Counted from the stretch's first letter, positions 17,528 through 26,739 are shown. The stretch is 64,000 nt of DNA from Nonomuraea rhodomycinica (GCF_013363995.1 NZ_JABWGO010000010.1:248001-312000); one strand, 5' to 3'. A program made the numbers and translations. Notes: generated by a model not told the origin, from the sequence alone.

Positions 17528-19333
17528 ATGGGCTGGCTTCCGGTCACGTTGCTCGCGGTGCCGCTGCTCGGCGCGCTGCTCCTGCTCGTCGCCCCCGCCG
17601 CGCTCCGCCCCGCCCTGCCGCTCTACGGGCAGGCGGTCTCGGGGCTCGCGCTGGCGTTGGCCGTGGTGATGGTGGCGGTGTTCGACTACGGGCGGTCGGC
17701 GGCACCGCAGTACACCGTCGACCTGCCGTGGATCCCCGGGCTCGGCCTGCGCTTCCATCTCGGCGTCGACGGGATCTCGTTGCCGCTGGTCGCGCTGACG
17801 GCGCTGCTGACGTTCCTCTGCTTCCTGTACCTCGGCTGGGGCCGGGGGCGGGGGCCCGGACGGCTCATGGGGACGCGGCCGAGAGCGCTGGTGTTCACGC
17901 TTCTGGTGCTCGAAGTCGGCATGGTCGGCACGTTCCTGGCGCTCGACCTGCTGCTGTTCTTCGTGTTCTTCGAGATCGTGCTCATCCCCATGTACTTCCT
18001 GATCGCGGTGTGGGGAGGCAAGGGCCGTCGCGGGGCGGCGACCAAGTTCATCCTCTACACCCTGCTCGGCTCCGTGGTGATGCTGGTCGGTCTGCTGTTC
18101 ATCTGGTCGCAGACCGACACGCTGGACATCGTCGCCCTCGCCCGCGCGCACGGCGCGGGCATGTCGCGCGGCGCGCAGATCGTCGCGTTCGCGGCGGTGG
18201 GGCTCGGCCTCGCGGTCAAGACGCCGATGTGGCCGCTGCACACCTGGCTCCCCGACGCCCACACCGAGGCGCCGACGGCCGGCTCCGTCCTGCTGGCCGG
18301 CGTGCTGCTGAAGATGGGCACGTACGGCTTCGCCCGGATCGCCATCCCGATCCTGCCGGAGGGCGCGGTGGCCGCGGCTCCCTGGCTGGGGGCGCTGGCC
18401 GTGGTCGGCGTCGTGTACGGCGCCCTGGCCTGCCTCGCCCAGCGCGACCTCAAGCGCATGATCGCCTACTCGTCGGTGGGCCACATGGGGTTCGTGCTGC
18501 TGGGCTTCGCGACGCTGACGACGGTGGGCGTCAACGGGGCCCTGTTCGCCAACGTCGCCCACGGGCTGATCACCGGCCTGCTGTTCTTCCTCGCGGGGTC
18601 GATCAAGGACCGGTACGGCACAGCCGACATGCCGTCCCTGGGCGGCGGGATGCTGGCGACGCTTCCGCACCTGGGGGCGGTGCTGACGTTCGCGTCGATC
18701 GCGTCGCTGGGCCTGCCGGGGCTGGCCGGGTTCTGGGGCGAGATGCTGGCCCTGCTGGGGGCGTTCCGGCCGGGGGACGGGCTGCCGAGGGGGCTGTTCC
18801 TGACGTACATGGTGATCGGCGGGCTGGGCGCGGTGCTGACGGCGGCGTACTTCCTCGTCATGCTCTCGCGTGTCACCCACGGCCGGCCCTCCCGACCAGG
18901 TCCGGCCCTGGTGGGCGCGGGAGCGACGGTGGGGGCCGCCGGTGGTCCTGGGGAGAGCACAGGCGGGTCGGTGGGTGGTCCTGGGGAGAGCACGGGCGGG
19001 TCGGTGGGTGGTCCGGGGGAGAGCACGCGCGGGCCGGCGGGAGATGCGGGCGGGCCGGCGGGAGGTGCGGGCGGGCCCGAGGAGAGAGCCGGTGGGGAGA
19101 TCGCCGCGATGGGCGACGACCCGCGGGCCGAGGGGACTGCCGGGTCCGGTGGTCATGAGCCCGGTGGTCATGAGCCCGGTGCGGGCGGTGGGCCGCCGCG
19201 CGACATCCAGCCGTACGAGATGGTCGCCTGGGTGCCGCTGATCGTCCTGATCCTGCTCTTCGGGCTCTGGCCCGGGTTGCTGCTGTCGCTCACGACGCCG
19301 GCCGTGCAGACGCTCCTGGGAGCCCTGTCATGA
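17525..19333 (+). CDS. nuoM: NADH-quinone oxidoreductase subunit M with repeat insertion
   Basis: The antiporter-like subunit has the usual core: FFVFFEIVLIPMYFLI, KTPMWPLHTWLPDAHTEAPT and RMIAYSSVGHMGFV. Before the last membrane segment there is an insertion of about 100 residues built from GGPGESTGGSV and GGPAGGAG-type repeats (about 18910-19200). The product is near 600 residues. I use ATG 17525 (MMGWLP), because earlier in-frame starts lie in the repeated junction DNA. The start could also be ATG 17528. The stop overlaps nuoN by four bases. Confidence 0.92.
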   Translation: MMGWLPVTLLAVPLLGALLLLVAPAALRPALPLYGQAVSGLALALAVVMVAVFDYGRSAAPQYTVDLPWIPGLGLRFHLGVDGISLPLVALTALLTFLCFLYLGWGRGRGPGRLMGTRPRALVFTLLVLEVGMVGTFLALDLLLFFVFFEIVLIPMYFLIAVWGGKGRRGAATKFILYTLLGSVVMLVGLLFIWSQTDTLDIVALARAHGAGMSRGAQIVAFAAVGLGLAVKTPMWPLHTWLPDAHTEAPTAGSVLLAGVLLKMGTYGFARIAIPILPEGAVAAAPWLGALAVVGVVYGALACLAQRDLKRMIAYSSVGHMGFVLLGFATLTTVGVNGALFANVAHGLITGLLFFLAGSIKDRYGTADMPSLGGGMLATLPHLGAVLTFASIASLGLPGLAGFWGEMLALLGAFRPGDGLPRGLFLTYMVIGGLGAVLTAAYFLVMLSRVTHGRPSRPGPALVGAGATVGAAGGPGESTGGSVGGPGESTGGSVGGPGESTRGPAGDAGGPAGGAGGPEERAGGEIAAMGDDPRAEGTAGSGGHEPGGHEPGAGGGPPRDIQPYEMVAWVPLIVLILLFGLWPGLLLSLTTPAVQTLLGALS

Positions 19334-21177
19334 CCCAGCAGATCGACTACTTCGTCATCGCGCCACCGCTCGTGCTGGCGCTCGTGGCCGGGCTCGTGCT
19401 GCTCCTCGACGCCTTCCTGCCCGCCGGTCCGAGGGTCAGGACGGGGCTGGGCCTGACGGCGATCGGGGGCGTGGTCGTGGCCCTCGGCTTCGTCGTGGCC
19501 CAGTCCGTACGGCTCGGGCAGGCGGGGCAGGACGGCCGCGGCCCGGCCACGTTCTGCGTACCCGGCAACCTGACCCAGGCCGCCGGAGGGGCAGGCCCCG
19601 TCGGCGCGTGGCAGTCCGGTGAGGCGTCGCAGCAGGCCGCGGCTCTGTGCTCGTTCGTGGCCGACCGGTTCACGCTGGTCTTCGCCGGGTTGGTGCTGGT
19701 CGCGGCGTTGGTCGTCGTGCTGATGTCGATGTCGGAGCTGGCGGCTGGAGGCATACCAGCCGGTGAGTGGTACTTCCTCCTGCTCTGCGCCATCGCCGGC
19801 GCCGTGACGCTCCCCGCGTCGCGCGACCTGATCATGCTGGTGGTCGCGCTGGAGCTGGTGTCGCTCCCCGTCTTCGCGTTGACGGCGCTGAAACGGTACG
19901 ACGGGCGGGCCTCGGAGGCCGCGGTCAAGCTGTTCGTCGTCTCGGTCGTGTCGACGGCGATCATGCTGTTCGGTGTGTCGCTGTTGTACGGCATCGGCGG
20001 CACGGTCCACCTCTCGCGGCTGGCGGAGATCTTCAGCGGTGCGGTGCCCGCGCCGGGTGCGGCGGGGGCGTCCTCCGCGGAGGCGCTGGCGGCGTCCCCG
20101 GCGTCCGGCGTCATCACGGTGGGCGTCGTGCTGGTGCTGGCCGGGTTCGCGTTCAAGGTCGCCGCGGTGCCCTTCCACGCCTGGGCGCCCGACGTCTACC
20201 AGGGCGCTCCGGTGCCGGTCGCCGCGCTGCTGTCCGTGATCTCGAAGGCGGCGGGGTTCGCGGGGCTGATCCTGCTGCTCACCACCGCGCTCTCCGGACA
20301 GTCCGTGACGTGGACGCCCGTCGTCGCCGTCATCGCCGCGCTCACCATGACGGTGGGCAACCTGCTGGCCCTCCGCCAGCGCTCCGCCGTACGCCTGCTG
20401 GCCTGGTCGTCGGTCGCCCAGTCCGGGTACATCCTGACCCCGCTCGCGGTCGCCGCCCAGGCCGCCGAGAGAGTCGCCGCGGCCGGTTCGCCCGGTTCGT
20501 CAGGTTCATGGGGCCACTCGGGTTCCTGGGTGGGCGCGGCGGGTCATGTGTCCGCGGTGGCGGGTGTGCCAGGGGCCGAGGGGGTCGGTTCGACGCCGGG
20601 GGCTGAGGTGTTGGCGGCGACCGGTGTGCCGGGGGCCGGAGGGTTCGCGTCGGCGAGTGGGCGGGGAGCCGAGGTGCTGGCGTCGGTGGGTGCGCCGGGG
20701 GGTGAGGTGCTGGTGAGCGGGCCGGTCGGGGCGTCCCTGGCCTACCTCGTCATCTACGCCGCCATGAACCTCGGCGCGTTCGCCGTCGTCATGCTCGTGT
20801 CCCGGACGTCCGCGCGCAACGAACTGGACGACTATCGCGGCCTCGCCTACCGCAGCCCGGTGGCGGGCCTGTCGCTGGCGTTCTGCCTCGTCTGCCTGGC
20901 GGGTCTGCCGCCCGGCCTGGCCGGGCTGTTCGCCAAGGTGGTGGTCTTCCGCGAGATCGTCAACGGCGGGGCGGGCTGGCTGGCGGTGGTCATGGCGGTC
21001 AACACGGTGATCGGCCTCTACTACTACGTGGCCTGGACCGCCCGCGTCCTGACCCCGGCGCCGTCGGTGATCGGCCGGCGCGCGTTCCCCGCCACCTGGG
21101 TGGCCGTCGGGTTGGCGGTCGCGATCACGGTGGTGTTCTCGGTGGCGCCCCAGCTGGTGTTCGACCTGACTTCGTAG
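19330..21177 (+). CDS. nuoN: NADH-quinone oxidoreductase subunit N with repeat insertion
   Basis: This third antiporter-like subunit has 615 residues. Core motifs include ALELVSLPVFAL, KVAAVPFHAWAPDVYQGAP and RLLAWSSVAQSGY. A Gly/Ser/Ala/Val-rich insertion of about 85 residues (near 20470-20725) contains repeated SGSW, GAEV and GVPGA phrases and separates two membrane segments. ATG at 19330 overlaps the nuoM stop. It is the last nuo gene. The 184 bases after it show no clear terminator. Confidence 0.92.
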   Translation: MTQQIDYFVIAPPLVLALVAGLVLLLDAFLPAGPRVRTGLGLTAIGGVVVALGFVVAQSVRLGQAGQDGRGPATFCVPGNLTQAAGGAGPVGAWQSGEASQQAAALCSFVADRFTLVFAGLVLVAALVVVLMSMSELAAGGIPAGEWYFLLLCAIAGAVTLPASRDLIMLVVALELVSLPVFALTALKRYDGRASEAAVKLFVVSVVSTAIMLFGVSLLYGIGGTVHLSRLAEIFSGAVPAPGAAGASSAEALAASPASGVITVGVVLVLAGFAFKVAAVPFHAWAPDVYQGAPVPVAALLSVISKAAGFAGLILLLTTALSGQSVTWTPVVAVIAALTMTVGNLLALRQRSAVRLLAWSSVAQSGYILTPLAVAAQAAERVAAAGSPGSSGSWGHSGSWVGAAGHVSAVAGVPGAEGVGSTPGAEVLAATGVPGAGGFASASGRGAEVLASVGAPGGEVLVSGPVGASLAYLVIYAAMNLGAFAVVMLVSRTSARNELDDYRGLAYRSPVAGLSLAFCLVCLAGLPPGLAGLFAKVVVFREIVNGGAGWLAVVMAVNTVIGLYYYVAWTARVLTPAPSVIGRRAFPATWVAVGLAVAITVVFSVAPQLVFDLTS

Positions 21178-21361
21178 CCCGCTTCAGAACGGTTCCGCGT
21201 CTCCGGCCACGTCTCGCCGCCTCCCTTGGGTCCGCTCCGGTCCGCCGGCCTCCCGGACCTGGGGTGTTGTCCTGGTGAATTGAGGCAGCGCTGAGGTCGT
21301 CTTGAGGATTGCTGAACGTTCTGGTGCGAGATGTCGTTCTATGTGCTCCTCAACAAGGCTC

Positions 21362-22600
21362 ATGGGCACCGGCCGTGCGGCGCCGGGCGTGCGTCGCGTC
21401 ATGGTCGTCTACGGCACGCGGCCGGAGGCGATCAAGGTGGCGCCCCTGGTCATCGGACTCGCCGAAACAGAGCTCTTCGAGCCGGTCGTCGTCGTGACAG
21501 GGCAGCACCGCGAGATGCTCGACCAGGTCCACGAGACGTTCGGCATCGAACCGGACGTCGATCTCGGGATCATGCGGCAGGGACAGACCCTCGCCGAGTT
21601 GACGAGCCGGGCGGTGTCCGGGCTGGACGGTCTGGTGGCCGCGTGCCGTCCCGACGCGGTCGTCGTGCAGGGGGACACCACGACCACGCTGGCCGGAGCG
21701 CTCGCGGCCTTCTACCACCAGGTGCCGGTCGTGCACCTGGAGGCCGGGCTGCGCAGCGGCGACCTGTTCTCGCCGTTCCCCGAGGAGGCGAATCGCACCC
21801 TGACGAGCCGGATCACCACCCTCCACCTGGCGCCGACGTCCGACAGCGCGGACAACCTCCTGCGTGAGGGCGTCCCCGCCGAGTCGGTCGTCGTCACCGG
21901 GAACACGGTGGTCGACGCGCTCCTGAGGAGCACCCGCACGGGGCACGGATACAGGGAACCGAGGCTGGCCGGGCTCGATGACGACGGCCGGCGCGTCATC
22001 GTGGTCACCGCGCATCGCCGAGAGTCCTGGGGACACCGGATGGAGGGCATCGCCCGGGCGCTGGCACGGCTGGCGGCGGCCGGGAGGCGGGACGTGCGCC
22101 TCGTCTTCCCCCTGCATCCGAACCCGGAGCTGAGGCGCACTCTGCTCCCGCGCCTCGGCCGGCATCCGAACGTCACCCTCACCGAGCCGCTGCACTACGG
22201 CGACTTCGCCCGCCTGCTGCGCCGCTCGTACCTCGTGCTCACCGACAGCGGCGGGATCCAGGAGGAGGCGCCGAGCCTCGACAAGCCGGTGCTCGTGATG
22301 CGCGACACCACGGAACGTCCCGAGGCGATCCGCACCGGCGCCGCACGGCTGGTCGGGACCGAGGAGGACGGCATCGTGGCCGGTGTCAGCATGCTGCTCC
22401 ACTCGCCCGAGGAGTACCGGCGCATGGCGCGGGCGCGCAACCCCTACGGCGACGGGCGGGCCACCGAGCGGGTGCTGGCGGCGCTGGCCCACCTCTTCGG
22501 CCTCGGTCCGCGGCCCGTCCCGTTCGGCGTGCTGCCCGAGCAGCACGATCGGACCGAGACCGCGGCGGCCCGGCGCCCGCGAAGGGTGGCGGCTCGATGA
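21362..22600 (+). CDS. wecB: UDP-N-acetylglucosamine 2-epimerase (non-hydrolysing)
   Basis: The enzyme interconverts UDP-GlcNAc and UDP-ManNAc. The 412-residue protein has the family motifs YGTRPEAIKVAPL, VTGQHREML, VQGDTTTTL, VHLEAGLRSGD, TAHRRESWG and DSGGIQEEAP. ATG 21362 is used because it leaves a short lead before the YGTRPE strand. ATG 21401 is also possible. The gene ends in an ATGA overlap with the deacetylase gene, so it belongs to the polysaccharide locus that follows and probably supplies its sugar precursor. Confidence 0.9.
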   Translation: MGTGRAAPGVRRVMVVYGTRPEAIKVAPLVIGLAETELFEPVVVVTGQHREMLDQVHETFGIEPDVDLGIMRQGQTLAELTSRAVSGLDGLVAACRPDAVVVQGDTTTTLAGALAAFYHQVPVVHLEAGLRSGDLFSPFPEEANRTLTSRITTLHLAPTSDSADNLLREGVPAESVVVTGNTVVDALLRSTRTGHGYREPRLAGLDDDGRRVIVVTAHRRESWGHRMEGIARALARLAAAGRRDVRLVFPLHPNPELRRTLLPRLGRHPNVTLTEPLHYGDFARLLRRSYLVLTDSGGIQEEAPSLDKPVLVMRDTTERPEAIRTGAARLVGTEEDGIVAGVSMLLHSPEEYRRMARARNPYGDGRATERVLAALAHLFGLGPRPVPFGVLPEQHDRTETAAARRPRRVAAR

Positions 22601-24510
22601 GCGGTCCCGAGCGTGCGACGGGTGGTGGCTCGATGAGCGGCCCCGAGCGTGCGAACGGTGGTGGCTCGAAGAGCGGCCCCGAGCGTGTGGAGCAGGGTCG
22701 GGCGATGGGCGGCCACGGCGGGCGTACGGACGGGCCGCGGCGGCACACCGGCCTCAGATGGCTGGCGGCGCTGCTCCTGAGCGGCCTCGTCGTGTCCGGC
22801 GCCAGCCTGGGGATCTTCTCCGGCAAGGAGCCGGCGACCCTGCCCGCACCCCGTACGTGGCCGAAGTGCAGCACGAGCGGCCCCGACGCGCCCGGCGCGC
22901 AGTACACGGGCCCGGCGGCAGCGGCCGCGCGCGCCCGCGCGGAGGAGACCACCGGACACCGACCCGGCAAGGGCGGGAGAGACGCGACCGCGACGCTGAT
23001 CGCCGTGGACGACGCCGACGGCCCCGCCGCGTTCCAGGTGTACGCCACTCGCGCCGCCAACCTGGTCTCCCACTTCGGCCCGGTACGGGTGATCCGGACG
23101 AGCGCCTACCGGGCCGGCATGCTGGGCAGGCACCGCGCCCTGGTGTACGTGGGCATGTCGAGCGTCCAGCGGCTTCCGTCGGCCCTGCGCCACGACGTGC
23201 TCGCCGGTCAGGGGCCCGTCCTCTGGCTGGGCGGCAACATCGGCACGCTCACCACCTCGGATCGCTTCGCCCAGCGGTACGGCTGGCGGTGGGGCGGCTC
23301 GGGCCTGGCGCCGCGCCGGGTTCCGCGCCAGGGCCCCGAAGCCCGGCCGCCGCTCCCGCAGTCCGGACGGGTACGCGCCGCGGAGCAGGGCCTGGCGGGC
23401 GTCAGCGGCGTCCGGTACAAGGGAGTGCTGCTGAGCCGCGACCCCGACCAGGGCCCGATCGGCACGTTCGCGGGACTCGACCCCCGCAGGGCGCGCGTGC
23501 TGGCCACGGCGGTCACCACGGACGGCCGGACGCGTCCCTGGGCCGTCAGGTCCGGCAACCTCACCTACGTCGCCGAGGCCGCGGTGAACGTCGACGAGGA
23601 CGACGACCGCTTCCTGGCCGTGTCCGACCTGCTGTTCGACCTGCTCGCCCCGGGCACGCCGGTCCGTCACCGCGCGCTGGTCCGCCTGGAGGACCTCGGG
23701 CCGCAGGCCGATCCAGAGGCCGTCCGCGCGGCGGGCGAGACGCTGTACCGGCTGGGCGTCCCGTTCAGCTTCGGCGTCATCCCGGTCTACCGCGGCCCGC
23801 TGCCGGACGGCCCGAAGCGGGCCACCATCCGCCTGCGCGACCGCCCGGAGCTGGTGCGGTCCCTGGTCTACCTGCTGGATCACGGCGGCACGATGGTCCT
23901 GCACGGCTACACCCACCAGTCGGACGGCCCGCCCAACCCGACCAACGGGGAGACCGGCCAGGACTTCGAGTTCTTCCGCACGCACTTCGACGCCCAGCAG
24001 CGGCTCATCTACGACGGGACGATCCACGGCGACTCGTCCGCCTGGATGGAGCACCGCCTCGACCTGGCGACGGCCGAGGTGCGCGCGGCTGGCCTGCCGG
24101 AGCCGCGCGTCTTCGAGGTGCCTCACTACGCCGCCTCGCCGGCCGACTACCGCGTCATCGCGCGCAGGTTCGCCGCCCGCTACGACCGCGGCTCCTACTT
24201 CACCCCGGGCTGGCAGCGCCACGCGCCGGTGTCGCCGTACATGGACGAGCAGTTCGCCCCGTACGTGACCCGCGACGTCTACGGCAGCGTCGTCATCCCC
24301 GAGAGCCTGGGCCTGGTGGAGCTGCGCCCGACCGCGGACGACGACGGCACGCCCGCGACCATCCTGGAGCACGCCCGCGCGCAGCTTGTGGTGCGCGACA
24401 ACGTCGCGGGCTTCTTCTACCACCCCTTCCTCGGCACCGACCGGCTGGAGCGCATCGTCGGCCGCATGCGGTCGATGGGATACCGCTTCGTGGCGCCCTG
24501 CCGGCTGTGA
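22597..24510 (+). CDS. Membrane-anchored DUF2334-type polysaccharide deacetylase
   Basis: The 637-residue protein opens with three copies of a 12-residue unit MSGPERAxGGGS (36-bp DNA repeats at 22597-22700). One membrane segment follows (about 52-75), then a large extracytoplasmic domain. The second half resembles DUF2334 deacetylases: RHRALVRLEDLGP holds the metal Asp, VPFSFGVIPVY follows, and GYTHQSDG holds the His. FFYHPFLG lies near the end. It probably trims acetyl groups from the polymer made by the GT2 enzyme three genes on. The start overlaps the wecB stop. Confidence 0.82.
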   Translation: MSGPERATGGGSMSGPERANGGGSKSGPERVEQGRAMGGHGGRTDGPRRHTGLRWLAALLLSGLVVSGASLGIFSGKEPATLPAPRTWPKCSTSGPDAPGAQYTGPAAAAARARAEETTGHRPGKGGRDATATLIAVDDADGPAAFQVYATRAANLVSHFGPVRVIRTSAYRAGMLGRHRALVYVGMSSVQRLPSALRHDVLAGQGPVLWLGGNIGTLTTSDRFAQRYGWRWGGSGLAPRRVPRQGPEARPPLPQSGRVRAAEQGLAGVSGVRYKGVLLSRDPDQGPIGTFAGLDPRRARVLATAVTTDGRTRPWAVRSGNLTYVAEAAVNVDEDDDRFLAVSDLLFDLLAPGTPVRHRALVRLEDLGPQADPEAVRAAGETLYRLGVPFSFGVIPVYRGPLPDGPKRATIRLRDRPELVRSLVYLLDHGGTMVLHGYTHQSDGPPNPTNGETGQDFEFFRTHFDAQQRLIYDGTIHGDSSAWMEHRLDLATAEVRAAGLPEPRVFEVPHYAASPADYRVIARRFAARYDRGSYFTPGWQRHAPVSPYMDEQFAPYVTRDVYGSVVIPESLGLVELRPTADDDGTPATILEHARAQLVVRDNVAGFFYHPFLGTDRLERIVGRMRSMGYRFVAPCRL

Positions 24511-24570
24511 GGGAGAAGCCCTGTCAGTCATGAGGGACCTGTCAGTCATGAGGGAAGAGAGGTGACCGGC

Positions 24571-24729
24571 ATGACAGAAGCCGCCTTGCTCCTCGCGCGG
24601 GCCGCGGACGTGGGGGCGACGGCGTTCCAGGTGGCCCGGCTCGCCCTGGCGGTCGCCGGGCTGCTGTTCGCGCTGTACGTCGTCGTCCTCGGCGCCCTCG
24701 CGCTGGCCGCCCAGCGGAGGCGCCGATGA
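24571..24729 (+). CDS. Small single-pass membrane protein (52 residues)
   Basis: This short gene lies between the deacetylase and synthase genes. ATG 24571 has GAGAGG eight bases upstream. A GTG at 24562 is in frame but sits on the ribosome site. The peptide has a short N-terminal part, one hydrophobic segment (about residues 20-45) and a QRRRR end, which predicts the C-terminus in the cytoplasm. I recognise no family. Its place beside a processive GT2 recalls the small partner subunits IcaD/PgaD of poly-GlcNAc synthases, which is only a positional argument. Confidence 0.65.
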   Translation: MTEAALLLARAADVGATAFQVARLALAVAGLLFALYVVVLGALALAAQRRRR

Positions 24730-24760
24730 TCACCGTAACGGTCGCCCGGCGGAGGCTTCG

Positions 24761-26065
24761 ATGATCAACGTGCTGATCCTGTGCGCGCTGTCGGCGGTGC
24801 TGCTGGTGTTCACGTACACGCTCGGGATGTACCTGGAGACGGCGGGCACCGTCGAGCGGCCCGCCGGCGACGGCGACGGCTTCTCCGTCGTCTTCCTGGT
24901 GCCCTGCCTGAACGAGGAGCGCGTCATCGCCGGCACGCTGCGCGGCCTGCCGTGCGGAACGGTCCTGGTCGTGGACGACGGCTCCGACGACGGCACGGCC
25001 GAGGTGGTCCGGCGGGTCGCCGGCCCGCGGGTCCGGCTGCTGCGGCGCGAGCCGCCGAACGCCCGCCAGGGCAAGGGACGCGCGCTCAACCACGCCCTGC
25101 GCCGCCTGGCGGAGGACCTGCCCGACGGCGACGCCGACCACGTCCTCGTCTGCCTGATGGACGCCGACGGCCGGCTCGACCCGGGCGGCCTGGACAAGGC
25201 GCTGCCGTACTTCGCCGATCCGCGGGTCGGCGCCGTCCAGATGGGCGTGCGGATCGGCAACCGGGCGCAGAGCCTCCTGGCGCGGATGCAGGACATGGAG
25301 TTCGTCGTCTACACCTGGATGTTCCAGCGCACCCGCACCGGCATCGGCTCGGCGGGGCTCGGCGGCAACGGCCAGATCATGCGGCTGAGCGCCCTGCTGG
25401 ACCTGGGGGACGACCCCTGGTCGCCCAGCCTGACCGAGGACCTGGACCTGGGCGTGCGGATGGTGCTGGCCGGCTGGCGCACCGTCTGCGTGCCGGACGC
25501 GACCGTGAGCCAGCAGGGGCTCGTCAGCACGCGCGCCCTGGCGAGGCAGCGCTCACGCTGGTACCAGGGACATCTCCAGGCGCTGCGGCTCGTGCCCTCG
25601 GTGGTCGAGCGGGCGTCCGGCCGTAAGGCGATCGACCTGCTGAACGTGCTGCTCAGCCCGTTGCTGATCTTCGTGGGCGCCTTCATGACGCTCTCGCTGG
25701 TCGCGTCCCTGGTGGGCGTGGCGTTCTCGCCGCTGGCGCGCGAGCAGCTCGTCCAGCCGGTGCCGATCGCGTCGTGGTACGCGCTGACGTTCGGCGCGGC
25801 CTACCTGTTCGGGCCGCTGTACGCGCGCATCACCGGCGACATGGGGCGGCTGCGCGGGCTCGTCCACGGCCACCTGTTCATCGTGTACAACCTGATCTGG
25901 CTCGTGGCGGCCTGGCGGGGGCTGTGGCGGGCGGCGCGCGGCCGGCGGGTCTGGATGAAGACCGAACGGCTGGCCGAGCCGTCACCGGGGGCGGCACCGT
26001 CACCGTCACCGTCACGGGAACCGGAGCCGTCACGGCAGCCGGAGCCGTCGCGGGAGCACGCGTGA
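24761..26065 (+). CDS. Processive family 2 glycosyltransferase (membrane polysaccharide synthase)
   Basis: This GT2 synthase has 434 residues. It has an N-terminal membrane segment, VVDDGSDDGT for nucleotide binding, MDADG as the DxD motif, TEDLDLG with the catalytic Asp, and QRSRWYQG as the QxxRW motif typical of chain-forming enzymes (IcaA/PgaC, chitin and hyaluronan synthase types). Two to three C-terminal membrane segments follow, then a Ser/Pro/Glu repeat tail. It should polymerise a UDP-sugar and export the chain. The UDP-GlcNAc epimerase upstream makes GlcNAc or ManNAc likely monomers. Confidence 0.9.
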   Translation: MINVLILCALSAVLLVFTYTLGMYLETAGTVERPAGDGDGFSVVFLVPCLNEERVIAGTLRGLPCGTVLVVDDGSDDGTAEVVRRVAGPRVRLLRREPPNARQGKGRALNHALRRLAEDLPDGDADHVLVCLMDADGRLDPGGLDKALPYFADPRVGAVQMGVRIGNRAQSLLARMQDMEFVVYTWMFQRTRTGIGSAGLGGNGQIMRLSALLDLGDDPWSPSLTEDLDLGVRMVLAGWRTVCVPDATVSQQGLVSTRALARQRSRWYQGHLQALRLVPSVVERASGRKAIDLLNVLLSPLLIFVGAFMTLSLVASLVGVAFSPLAREQLVQPVPIASWYALTFGAAYLFGPLYARITGDMGRLRGLVHGHLFIVYNLIWLVAAWRGLWRAARGRRVWMKTERLAEPSPGAAPSPSPSREPEPSRQPEPSREHA

Positions 26066-26739
26066 GAGCGCTCGCGGTCCCCGCGCTGGCGGCCGTCGCG
26101 CTGCTCGCCCACCCGGCGGTCCCCGCCGGGCCCGCCCCGTGCGCCCCATGGCCGGAGGGGACCGTCCGGGCGGGGCTGCTGCTGTCGTACGACGGGTACG
26201 GCAGGGCGTGCACGTACCAGGCGGGCGGCCGAGGCGTGTGGCAGCTCTCGCCGCGGCCCGCGCGAAGCCCGGCCGAGACGCACGCCGCGCTGGCCCTGAC
26301 CACCGGCCGCTACGCGGACGTCCGGATCCGCGTCCGGGCCAGGACCCTGCACCAGCTACGGCGGCCCACGCCCAACGCCTGGGAGGTCGCCTGGGTCGTG
26401 TGGCACTACACGGACGACGACCACTTCTACTACCTCGTGCCCAAACCGAACGGCTGGGAGCTCGGCAAGGTCACCCCCGGCTACCCGGGCAACCAGCGGT
26501 ACCTCGCCACGGGCACCCGGTCGTACGCGCTCGGCGTGTGGCACACGATCGAGGTCCAGCAGGTGGGCGACACGATCACGGCCGCGGTCGACGGCCGCCG
26601 GCTGGTGCGCTTCCGCGACCGCGAACGGCCCTATCAGGGCGGCCACATCGGGCTTTACGACGAGGACGCGACGACCTGCTTCACCGATCTGCGCGTCGCA
26701 TCTGCCGGGAAGCGGTTTCACGGCGCCCAGCGGCGGTAA
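26062..26739 (+). CDS. Secreted LamG/DUF1080-like beta-sandwich protein
   Basis: The gene starts with GTG overlapping the synthase stop. The 225-residue product has an N-terminal signal peptide ending near PAGPAP. A single domain follows with the pattern of concanavalin-like folds (WYHYTDDDHFYYLV-type strand, KPNGWELGKV, YALGVWHTIEVQQVGDTI, GGHIGLYDED). Such domains bind or cleave glycans. In this locus it may process or hold the exported polymer. I see no clear catalytic pair, so hydrolase activity is not claimed. Confidence 0.75.
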   Translation: MRALAVPALAAVALLAHPAVPAGPAPCAPWPEGTVRAGLLLSYDGYGRACTYQAGGRGVWQLSPRPARSPAETHAALALTTGRYADVRIRVRARTLHQLRRPTPNAWEVAWVVWHYTDDDHFYYLVPKPNGWELGKVTPGYPGNQRYLATGTRSYALGVWHTIEVQQVGDTITAAVDGRRLVRFRDRERPYQGGHIGLYDEDATTCFTDLRVASAGKRFHGAQRR

